Positions 1 through 6,412 of a stretch of 12,698 nt of DNA are shown here, in pieces. The translations under genes were made by a program, and so were the position numbers. The stretch's first letter is position 1. Every line of letters starts with the position of its first letter. The stretch comes from Candidatus Latescibacterota bacterium (GTDB lineage Bacteria > Latescibacterota > MVCY01 > DTYK01), in NCBI GenBank assembly GCA_012961925.1, contig DTYK01000032.1:1-12698 (forward strand), in the 5' to 3' direction. A model generated the notes under the pieces. The model did not search any database. It was not told the DNA's origin and saw nothing but the letters and a program-made list of their open reading frames with translations.

Positions 1-42
1 CTCCCCCTCATAGAACCCCCCATCAGATAGAAAAACCTCCAT
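1..42 (-). CDS. possible start of a gene running off the window
   Basis: An ATG at 42-40 opens a frame that reads MEVFLSDGGFYEGE and is still open at the left edge. A TGA stop lies 24 bases upstream in the same frame, so a start near here is possible. No good Shine-Dalgarno site is visible before the ATG. Only 14 codons can be seen, too few to name a family. The entry rests on the protein-like residue string alone and may be chance. Confidence 0.15.
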   Translation of the reverse strand, partial: MEVFLSDGGFYEGE

Positions 43-93
43 CCATCTGCTTTCGTAGCAGCCTCACGATACGGGAATTGACATAGTTCCTTT

Positions 94-244
94 TTAGGCA
101 ACATCTTCCCCTCTGCAAGAAGGGGGAATAGCGATAAAGACTTTGCCCTCCTCGATCAGGTATTTCACCCATACCTCGAGGTTACCCCTTACAAAGATTC
201 AGCTTGTCCCCACACCTCAGGATTGATAGGTTGTCTAAACAGGG
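94..244 (-). pseudogene. frameshifted remnant of an unidentified protein
   Basis: On the minus strand two adjoining frames give a continuous protein-like reading. The first part reads LDNLSILRCGDKLNLCKG. After a one-base shift in a run of four C (plus strand 185-188) it continues as NLEVWVKYLIEEGKVFIAIP and ends at a TAA at 96-94. The join has no start codon of its own; a TAG lies just upstream at 247-245. This suggests the tail of a decayed gene, or a sequencing indel in a C run. I do not recognise the family. With about 50 codons the coding impression is weak evidence, and the stretch could be ordinary intergenic DNA downstream of the lamin-tail gene. Confidence 0.2.
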
Positions 245-264
245 CTACAACATAAACTTACGGC

Positions 265-1848
265 TCACCTTATCACCATCATCCTCTTTGCTATCATGAA
301 ATCACCCGTTTTCAACATATATAAGTAGGTCCCGGCGGCGACTCTTCTCCCGTCCTGATCGCGATTATCCCAGATGACCTGGTAGTAGCCAGGCTGGACT
401 TCTCCATCATAGAGTGTTTTCACTTTTTGGCCGATGAGATTAAAGACCTCCAACAAGATTGCCCCGCCGTTGTTTGAGAAAGGGACTCCAAATTGGATCG
501 TGGTCTGAGGGTTCGAGGGGTTCGGAAAGTTCTGCCCGAGCCAGAAGTGGTCTGGAAATTTCCCTCCATTCTCCCCCCAGCCTTGTCTTCCAGGCTCTAT
601 CGTAATGACGATCGGCCCGTGGAGCTCTTTTCTCCCATCCAGGCTTATATCTTCCAGTTTGTAGAAATAAATGGCTCCCGGTCGAACATTAAGATCTGTA
701 AAGGAATATTCGTTGCTGGTCGTCGATGTCCCGGCCCCGGGTATCAGCTCAGGGTTGATCTTAATATATTCGCCGGCGTCCGGTTGATCACTCCTGTAGC
801 CCCCCGTCGTATCCCTTTCAGCCCTATAGATGTTGAACCCTTTATTGTGGATCTCGGACCCTGTAGTCCACCTCAGTATAACCCCCGTGTCACCCGCAAG
901 AGCCGTAAAGGATATGAGGGTGACCGGAAGCGTGGTATCATGGATGTTTGAAGAACCGCTTGAATAGTTTCGGACCTCGTCGAAGGCAAATGCCCGGTAG
1001 TAATATGTCGTCCCTTCGGCAAGACCGGTATCCGTAAAGGACGACCCGCTGCCATTGTAGATAACCGTTCCGTCCTCCATATTATCGCCCTGACCGTATG
1101 GCTCCCCGTGGGTTGGCGTTCCTGTAGGGATAGAACCCTGTTTTCTGACCACCAGCGTCCCTGTGAAATCAGAATCCCCCGGATTCACCCATGAGAGGTC
1201 TATAGTGGTATTAGATGGGTTAGCAGTTGTTAATGATGTAATAACAGCCGGCGCCGTTATCTCCACACGGCTGTTCCGCCTGCCGGGAGTGCCATAGGCA
1301 CTGGCAGGGGTACTTGCGGCCCAGTTTGAGGCTAAAGCGTTGTCTTCGCTCGGATCAATACACTCCAAGGAAGACCCGTACCCACGTGCTGAATCGCCCC
1401 ATGCAACGGTGTCATTGTATGTGAGACTATCAATAATCGCCCCAGTATCAGAAAATAATGCGATGTGCTCCCCATTATTGCTTAACCCATAGGTGGCTAT
1501 CGCATTGTCTCCTGTTGATAAATGCACGGCTGTTGCTGGAACATCAACTTCGGAATCGGCATCGGTAATCACCGCATAACCACCGGGAGGGATTTCTGTC
1601 GTACCTCCGCCCCAGCCAACTACGGTATCGGTATCATTCCCTGCGTCGGTAAATCTCCAGCCGGCAACGTCTACCGTGTCCAATCCTCCATTATACAATT
1701 CGATGAATTCGAAAGCGTCATCGGTTCCCTGGGCTTGCGCGGGATTATACATTATTTCATTGATAACGATGTCTGCGTCTCCTGCCGAACCCGGTTTTGT
1801 TGTTAGGAGCAACATCGTTATAACTACGATACCCGTAAGCCGTTTCAT
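265..1848 (-). CDS. secreted lamin-tail / fibronectin III protein with C-terminal sorting domain
   Basis: This is a predicted secreted or cell-surface protein of 527 residues with no visible enzymatic motif. It opens with a signal peptide (MKRLTGIVVITMLLLTTKPG then SAG). A lamin-tail domain follows at about residues 24-190, with the hallmark VINEIMYNP, the phrase EFIELYN and later YGTPGRRNS. A fibronectin-III-like region follows at about 195-305 (TTYYYRAFAFDEV). A second Ig-like stretch begins LPVTLISFTA and contains LRWTTGSEIHNKGFNIYR. The last 90 or so residues (QNFPNPSNP, VFNLIGQKVKTL, AAGTYLYML) are the FlgD-like/type IX-type C-terminal domain used for outer-membrane secretion in FCB bacteria. 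The ATG at 1848 is chosen over the one at 1860 because GGAGGG sits five bases before it and the signal peptide then begins MKR. It is the last intact gene of the window, separated from the next gene upstream by 256 bases. Confidence 0.88.
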   Translation of the reverse strand: MKRLTGIVVITMLLLTTKPGSAGDADIVINEIMYNPAQAQGTDDAFEFIELYNGGLDTVDVAGWRFTDAGNDTDTVVGWGGGTTEIPPGGYAVITDADSEVDVPATAVHLSTGDNAIATYGLSNNGEHIALFSDTGAIIDSLTYNDTVAWGDSARGYGSSLECIDPSEDNALASNWAASTPASAYGTPGRRNSRVEITAPAVITSLTTANPSNTTIDLSWVNPGDSDFTGTLVVRKQGSIPTGTPTHGEPYGQGDNMEDGTVIYNGSGSSFTDTGLAEGTTYYYRAFAFDEVRNYSSGSSNIHDTTLPVTLISFTALAGDTGVILRWTTGSEIHNKGFNIYRAERDTTGGYRSDQPDAGEYIKINPELIPGAGTSTTSNEYSFTDLNVRPGAIYFYKLEDISLDGRKELHGPIVITIEPGRQGWGENGGKFPDHFWLGQNFPNPSNPQTTIQFGVPFSNNGGAILLEVFNLIGQKVKTLYDGEVQPGYYQVIWDNRDQDGRRVAAGTYLYMLKTGDFMIAKRMMVIR

Positions 1849-1852
1849 CTCG

Positions 1853-1858
1853 CCCTCC
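1853..1858 (-). promoter_or_regulatory. Shine-Dalgarno site deciding the start of the lamin-tail gene
   Basis: GGAGGG on the minus strand ends five bases before the ATG at 1848. The alternative in-frame ATG at 1860 overlaps this site and has no purine-rich stretch before it, so initiation at 1848 is favoured. Confidence 0.6.
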
Positions 1859-1923
1859 ATTTCAGATGCCAGGTATGGCTACCCACTCGAATGATGAATA
1901 AACCGAGGAAATCCGGAAGCCCG

Positions 1924-1937
1924 GAGGAGGCCTCCTC
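1924..1937. repeat. perfect 14-bp palindrome
   Basis: GAGGAGGCCTCCTC is its own reverse complement and lies 76-89 bases upstream of the lamin-tail gene start. It has no loop, so it suits a dimeric protein binding site (operator) better than a terminator hairpin. There is no direct evidence for a function. A smaller palindrome, CTTATAAG at 1940-1947, lies beside it. Confidence 0.4.
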
Positions 1938-1980
1938 AGCTTATAAGAGCCTGCAAGATCAGAGTTCCCGTCATATTAAT

Positions 1981-1994
1981 CTGGACAATTCCAG
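1981..1994 (-). repeat. short stem-loop next to a larger one
   Basis: CTGGA and TCCAG flank a four-base loop, giving a five-pair hairpin directly abutting the larger inverted repeat at 1995-2055. The following minus-strand bases (ATTAATATGAC) contain no run of T, so it is not a classical intrinsic terminator. Confidence 0.35.
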
Positions 1995-2055
1995 CACAGG
2001 CCGCCCCTGCCCGGCGGAAAGTCGGGAGTTATCTGGTATGTCGGGACGGCCTGTG
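1995..2055 (-). repeat. long inverted repeat, 13-base arms, in the gap after the 263-residue secreted protein gene
   Basis: The arms at 1995-2007 and 2043-2055 (CACAGGCCG then a variable base then CCC) are complementary and enclose 35 bases. In the minus-strand RNA the single differing position forms a U-G pair, so all 13 positions can pair. In plus-strand RNA it would be a C-A mismatch. The structure therefore fits an RNA read in the direction of the genes. It starts about 50 bases after the stop of the upstream gene, so a 3'-end stabilising or terminating structure is plausible, although no T-tract follows. The gap 1849-2104 holds no convincing open frame. Confidence 0.45.
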
Positions 2056-2104
2056 ATATCTTATAACTTTATGGTGAGATAATCCGGTTCAACCGCGAAT
2101 CCAA

Positions 2105-2896
2105 CTACCTGAAAAGGGCTTTTATCTCCGCCCAGGTAGCCGACCGAACAGGACTGAGGGAAAGCAAGACCCCTTCCAAAACCGTGGTCGTTCCTGGATC
2201 TCCTGACATCCAACCCGGGTCTTCATCGACAGCATAGATTGAGTTATCGAAGTCCCGCACCTCAACCCTGACAATGTCGGTATCTGCCGCAACAACCACC
2301 TTCCAGTAGCCGTCTGTCGGCTCGTATCCTTCTTCTATATTGTTGTCCTCGGCCGCATAGGCCCCGAGCACATCACCTGCACCGTTGTAAACAAGGACGA
2401 TCAAACCCCCGGGAGGGCCTCCAGTGTCATCCCCTGTAACCCAGGAACCGTTGCCGGCATCGGACATGTCAAGCAACGTCGGGCCCGGGAAGTCAACGGG
2501 TTCCGGCGTTGACGCACCGGCCTCCCTCACCCTTATCCGGACCTCACACTGCCCAGGGAGGGGGTTGGACGCACTTGGTCTCAAAAACACCCATTTCGAC
2601 AACTCGCCATCCTGCCCGGCTGTCCCGAGGGGCAGATAGCCCCTACCGAATCCTCCACCCTCGCGGGTGGCGAAAGAACCATAGTCCTTGCCGTTCTGAC
2701 GGAGGCGAGCCGTAAATTCATATGATGTCCCTTCGTTCAGACCTGTTACTTTCAAGTAGAAAGCAAAGGGAGATTGATCGGGATGGGCAGCGGACGCATA
2801 AAGAGGCATCATCCCAATCTCTGGTGTGATCTGAGCCGTGGCGGTCACAACCGCTGCCAATATTATGAATACCGGAAAGATACAAAACCGCTGCAT
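2105..2896 (-). CDS. secreted hypothetical protein
   Basis: This is an unrecognised protein of 263 residues that appears to be exported. The N-terminus is a clear signal peptide (MQRFCIFPVFIILAAVVTAT, cleavage probably after TATA). The mature part is acidic and Gly/Pro-rich with alternating short strands, suggesting two beta-sandwich modules. The first spans roughly residues 30-125 (EGTSYEFTARLRQNG; VRIRVREAG). The second spans about 135-240 (GPPGGLIVLVYNGAGDVLG; DGYWKVVVAADTDIVRVEV). No catalytic motif and no C-terminal sorting domain are visible. The ATG at 2896 is preferred to the GTG at 2902 because that GTG is part of an almost perfect Shine-Dalgarno sequence. It lies 186 bases downstream of the carrier-protein/transglutaminase gene and behind a possible promoter of its own. 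A link to the peptide-like operon is not supported by the sequence. Confidence 0.72.
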   Translation of the reverse strand: MQRFCIFPVFIILAAVVTATAQITPEIGMMPLYASAAHPDQSPFAFYLKVTGLNEGTSYEFTARLRQNGKDYGSFATREGGGFGRGYLPLGTAGQDGELSKWVFLRPSASNPLPGQCEVRIRVREAGASTPEPVDFPGPTLLDMSDAGNGSWVTGDDTGGPPGGLIVLVYNGAGDVLGAYAAEDNNIEEGYEPTDGYWKVVVAADTDIVRVEVRDFDNSIYAVDEDPGWMSGDPGTTTVLEGVLLSLSPVRSATWAEIKALFR

Positions 2897-2910
2897 AATC
2901 ACCTCCTTCT
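2897..2910 (-). promoter_or_regulatory. near-perfect Shine-Dalgarno site
   Basis: AGAAGGAGGTGATT directly precedes the ATG at 2896 and matches the 16S anti-Shine-Dalgarno tail over about ten bases. It shows that the in-frame GTG at 2902 belongs to the ribosome binding site rather than being the start. Confidence 0.75.
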
Positions 2911-3026
2911 GTGTTTATAGGATCTCCTATCGTTAGACTCCTGTGAGGGTGCTTGGCGTTCCCGCACACATAGCAAGGTTCCAGTACCGCTTCCAGGAGT
3001 TAGCTTCTTAACGACCTCAAAGTAGC

Positions 3027-3035
3027 ATCATACCA
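3027..3035 (-). promoter_or_regulatory. possible extended -10 promoter for the secreted-protein gene
   Basis: TGG followed by TATGAT on the minus strand matches the extended -10 pattern (TGn-TATAAT with one change). It would start transcription about 120 bases upstream of the gene at 2896. No convincing -35 hexamer lies 16-18 bases further upstream. The match is short and could be chance. Confidence 0.25.
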
Positions 3036-3082
3036 GATCCCCCCTTTCTTCCGACAGGTTCCACGCGTTGCTTGAGCCGGTT

Positions 3083-4420
3083 CTACCTCCTCAGATGGAT
3101 CTCCTTCGTCCGATGAGGGTCAATGTGGACGAACTGGCCCCACTTTTCCAGAGGGTCTCCTGGACAGACGAAGTAAACTTCTACCTCGGCACCCAGCTTC
3201 ACCTTCACAAAACCCTCTGCATTCGTTTCGGCAGACGCAACGGGTACAAATCGGGTCTTGGAGTTAGGGACGAAGAAATATAGCCTGAATCCGGGAAAAG
3301 GTCTGAGGCCTTCGGAAACGCTCACCTTCAAGGTGCCCACAGTTGTGTATCTTCCCGTGACGTCTTCAACCCAGATGTCCGGACAATACCTCAATCCCAA
3401 CCTCACCTTGGTCTTTCGAAAGGAGAGGGCATAGACCTTGGCTGCCTTCTTGATATGCATTGAGAACCAGGCTCTGTCCGGTTGTTTCTCGGGTTCACAG
3501 CTCCCAAGGTAATGCCATCCCTTGTCCCACACCTCCGTCCACATATGCGTCCCATCATGCCCCAAGGGCATCCATGGGCTGAATACCCCTCTGGCTGGGA
3601 TACCTACCGAACGACATGCCGCCACAAAGAAGACCGAGAGATCAATGCAGTCTCCATATCCATCCGCCATGGTGTGAAGCGGACCCTTATAGGTTACGGG
3701 GATGTCTTCAAAATGGGCCTTACTCGCCGCCCATCTGTTTATCTCCATCGCCGCCTCTATGGGCGTATTAATCCGTCGTACAAGCGGATAGAGTTCATCA
3801 TAAAGGGACTTGCGCCACCTTTCAATCGGTTCGGCCCAGATACGATAAGGAAGAACATAACGAAAAAAGAATTGGTCGTTTATTTGACTACCCCAACGAA
3901 GGGTCTCCCTCGCAAGATAGCTGTATTCCACATGCTCAACGATCAAATCTGCCTTTATATCTCTCAAGTCCTTGACAGGCGTGTGAATTACAAGAAAATT
4001 CAAGGCCCTCCGATGCCCCGGCGAAATTGTCTCCAGGGCCTCGGCAACCCCAGGCCAGTGTGTCCTCTCCTCCACCCCAAGCTGTGGTCCATGAGGGGCC
4101 GATCCCGCCTTCTCCTGTGCCGGTCCCTCAACACATTTCCTCTGAACCGCTCCATCTCTGATGTCCAGCTTGGCCTTTACAAAATTGGACAGGGATGCTA
4201 CACTTTCAAACAGGGCTACTGTCAACTCCTCATCCTCAACCCGAATGCCGAAGGTCTCTTCGATGGCCGCTACAAGCTCCAGTGTTGCTATAGAGTTGAG
4301 ACCTAATCCCCCGTGGAATAGTTTCTCATCGTCCAGAATTTCGGCCGGATCTACTTTAATCTCCAGCACCCTTACTATCAGTTCTTTAATCCGATCTTCT
4401 ATTGGCCTTTCGGCGTTCAT
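3083..4420 (-). CDS. acyl carrier protein–transglutaminase-like fusion protein
   Basis: This cytoplasmic two-domain protein of 445 residues has no signal peptide. Residues about 5-88 form an acyl/peptidyl carrier domain. The phosphopantetheine attachment site is S43 in GLGLNSIATLEL, followed by the usual helix ending FGIRVEDEEL. After a linker (90-120) comes a transglutaminase-like core with C258 in YGDCIDLS, H292 in THMWTEVW and an acidic partner probably E309 in LGSCEPE. The last 95 residues look like a beta-sandwich (carboxypeptidase-regulatory type). Transglutaminase-fold enzymes such as AdmF of andrimid synthesis make amide bonds from carrier-protein thioesters, so a carrier domain in cis suggests acyl transfer onto an amine. 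That is inference. The ATG at 4420 is preferred to GTG 4435 because GAGGGAG stands six bases before it; the gap to the protease gene is then 11 bases. No phosphopantetheinyl transferase or loading enzyme is in the window. Confidence 0.85.
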   Translation of the reverse strand: MNAERPIEDRIKELIVRVLEIKVDPAEILDDEKLFHGGLGLNSIATLELVAAIEETFGIRVEDEELTVALFESVASLSNFVKAKLDIRDGAVQRKCVEGPAQEKAGSAPHGPQLGVEERTHWPGVAEALETISPGHRRALNFLVIHTPVKDLRDIKADLIVEHVEYSYLARETLRWGSQINDQFFFRYVLPYRIWAEPIERWRKSLYDELYPLVRRINTPIEAAMEINRWAASKAHFEDIPVTYKGPLHTMADGYGDCIDLSVFFVAACRSVGIPARGVFSPWMPLGHDGTHMWTEVWDKGWHYLGSCEPEKQPDRAWFSMHIKKAAKVYALSFRKTKVRLGLRYCPDIWVEDVTGRYTTVGTLKVSVSEGLRPFPGFRLYFFVPNSKTRFVPVASAETNAEGFVKVKLGAEVEVYFVCPGDPLEKWGQFVHIDPHRTKEIHLRR

Positions 4421-4431
4421 TCTCGTCTCCC

Positions 4432-6378
4432 TCACTTCGCAGCGAAGTATTCTATCACCGTCTTAAGGAGCTTCTCCTGTCCCTTCTGGCTGGCTATCTC
4501 CGTTGCCGGGATGCCGAATCTATCTTCTAAATGGTCCAATTTGCTGGACATCTCGTCCGACGACATCTGTCTCGGGATCACCCGGCTGGTTCCATGCCAG
4601 CTCCTGATATCTTTTTGCCTATCGCTCATCGTCAGGAGTATGGTCGTACCCTTCCCCAATGCCTCAAGGGCATCGATGGTGTCCTGGATATATTCGTCCG
4701 GATCTATGCTATTAACCGTTAGAATGTAGGCATCAGGTCTGGTACCAAACAGGAAGGCTAATGAAGGGAGGGTGTATCCGGTCAAAGGAGAGGCGGAAAA
4801 ATCATAGGGAATAATCCCTGACTGGGCCCCGACTATCACGATATCGGGTCTTCTATACCGGCATATCTCCCAGATTTTGTAGCTCAGGTAGGGAACATAA
4901 GCCCTCATCGGTATCCCAACGGCAGAAGCATAACCATACGGAAAGGTCAGGTCGAATCCAAAAAGTTCGGACTGGTGTTCACTTCCCACCTGTGCGACCT
5001 TGTATCCCACGGCCAAGAGCATTCGCCTCAGGACAAGCTGCGTGGTGAACTTTCCCTGCTCGGGGCCGGTGCCAAATACGCCTACCACCGGCACGTCGAT
5101 CTGTTTTGGGCTGGATAGCTGCTCAGGGGGAATTCCCCTCAACTCTTCTGGTGAAATGAAGGGAAAAGCAATCCGTAACCTGCGCATCCTGGCCATCTCG
5201 AAGATCTCGGGATACGTAGAATAGTCTACAGGCGTAAGGCTATAAATATGTTTCCCCATGCCAAGTGCCTTTTCCAAGGTCTCCTTTAGCACATTCCGGT
5301 CCCATATTCTGCTCAACTGATCCACGTACCCCAGGATCAACGTGTCAGCCTGCTCTAAGATCTGTGTTAGCTTATGGCCAATCTTAAGGCGAACGGACTC
5401 GATGCCAATCACCTCTCCTGCGTCTCTACCTACAAGCCCTTTTCCTATTGGATCAACTACCCCCACGATCTCGAACTTCAGGAGATCACGAAATCGAATC
5501 AGTGCATGCATCTCTTTGTTAAAAGGATAGATGGCCGCCTTTTTTATCCAGTCGAGCTTCTTGCAGTTCAAGTCGACAGGTTTGGAAATCGGGGGTGTAC
5601 TGAGCCGGGGCCATCTTGTGGCATTGCGGATAAGACTCGTCTCCACATGGGAGGCGTTTGCAATCAAGATCTGTTTTACGTTATTAAAGTCAGTCTGAGG
5701 AGATTTTTGCAGGATTAAAGCGACCAGGGCGGTGAGGTGGGCAGCAGCAAAGCTGGTACCTCCCATGAAAATATATCTGGGATGTAGCCAACAGACCCTC
5801 TGGAGATCACCTCTGGCGGCAAATTCGATGGAGTGGTTCTCCCTGTAGAGGTATGCATACTTCCCATGGGCCCGGCCGGCTGTCACGCCAAAGACATTGG
5901 GAAAGGTAGCAGGGTAGCTCTCCCGGCTTCGGTTGTCCTCCGCCGCAATAATCATCACCCTGTTCTCCTCCGCATAGTCACAGACCTCAACCAGGGCGGG
6001 GACAAGTCTCCTGCTGTTCGTGCCCAGGCTCAGGTTAACCACATCCATCTTGTTGTCAACGCACCACCGGATCGCTTCCACCAGAACCTCGCCTTTTGCG
6101 GACAAAGATGCATCATCGAAGATCTTAACGCTGTACAGTTGGACATCGGGTGCCTTTTTCCGGATGATCCCGGCGCAGGCTGTTCCGTGGCCAACTGTGT
6201 CGAACCAATCTTGAGTGAATCGAATCTTTCCTTGCTCGTCGATCTGGATCCTCACCCCTCCGTTGACCTTTCCAATGTCCGGATGCGAGGAAGCGATCCC
6301 GCTGTCCACCACAGCGACCTTGACTCCTTGGCCGGTGTAGGCTGAGAAATCAAAATCACCCATGACCGCTATCACCAT
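4432..6378 (-). CDS. subtilisin-like S8 protease fused to a DUF1611-type P-loop domain
   Basis: This is a 648-residue cytoplasmic protein with no signal peptide and no pro-domain. Residues 15-245 are a subtilase with the full catalytic set: D25 (VAVVDSGI), H64 (GHGTACAG), S209 (GGTSFAAAH) and oxyanion N149 (AAEDN). Residues about 275-648 resemble DUF1611 proteins. A Rossmann-like part at about 280-425 (EIVGVVDP) is followed by a P-loop, G436-T446 (GTGPEQGKFTT), which aligns position by position with the family's GTDxxVGKMTT. DIVIVGAQSGI and VNSIDPDEYIQDT also fit. The protease half could cut the leader of a small peptide made in the same cell; what the nucleotide-binding half does here is unknown. 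The in-frame ATG at 6363 (M6) is an alternative start. The gene sits 34 bases after the nucleotidase-like gene and 11 before the carrier/transglutaminase gene, so the two enzymes are probably made together. Confidence 0.87.
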   Translation of the reverse strand: MVIAVMGDFDFSAYTGQGVKVAVVDSGIASSHPDIGKVNGGVRIQIDEQGKIRFTQDWFDTVGHGTACAGIIRKKAPDVQLYSVKIFDDASLSAKGEVLVEAIRWCVDNKMDVVNLSLGTNSRRLVPALVEVCDYAEENRVMIIAAEDNRSRESYPATFPNVFGVTAGRAHGKYAYLYRENHSIEFAARGDLQRVCWLHPRYIFMGGTSFAAAHLTALVALILQKSPQTDFNNVKQILIANASHVETSLIRNATRWPRLSTPPISKPVDLNCKKLDWIKKAAIYPFNKEMHALIRFRDLLKFEIVGVVDPIGKGLVGRDAGEVIGIESVRLKIGHKLTQILEQADTLILGYVDQLSRIWDRNVLKETLEKALGMGKHIYSLTPVDYSTYPEIFEMARMRRLRIAFPFISPEELRGIPPEQLSSPKQIDVPVVGVFGTGPEQGKFTTQLVLRRMLLAVGYKVAQVGSEHQSELFGFDLTFPYGYASAVGIPMRAYVPYLSYKIWEICRYRRPDIVIVGAQSGIIPYDFSASPLTGYTLPSLAFLFGTRPDAYILTVNSIDPDEYIQDTIDALEALGKGTTILLTMSDRQKDIRSWHGTSRVIPRQMSSDEMSSKLDHLEDRFGIPATEIASQKGQEKLLKTVIEYFAAK

Positions 6379-6412
6379 TCACCTTTAAAGTAGCCAAGCC
6401 CGTTCTCCACTT

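Noticed and set aside
100..130. Hairpin TTCCCC...GGGGAA as terminator of the lamin-tail gene
   Set aside because: The stem is only six pairs, lies more than 130 bases after the stop and is not followed by a T-run on the transcribed strand.
493..951. 152-codon plus-strand frame
   Set aside because: It is antisense to the sorting-domain protein gene; the residue string is unstructured and Pro/Arg-rich.
2718..2969. 83-codon minus-strand frame across the start of the 263-residue secreted protein
   Set aside because: It overlaps in another frame a gene with a clear signal peptide and a near-perfect ribosome binding site.
3482..4306. 274-codon open frame on the plus strand
   Set aside because: It lies wholly antisense to the carrier–transglutaminase gene, whose domains and catalytic residues are clear. 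The plus-strand product has no recognisable motif and no ribosome binding site context supporting it.
5833..6345. 170-codon plus-strand frame
   Set aside because: It is antisense to the subtilase catalytic domain and has no independent support.
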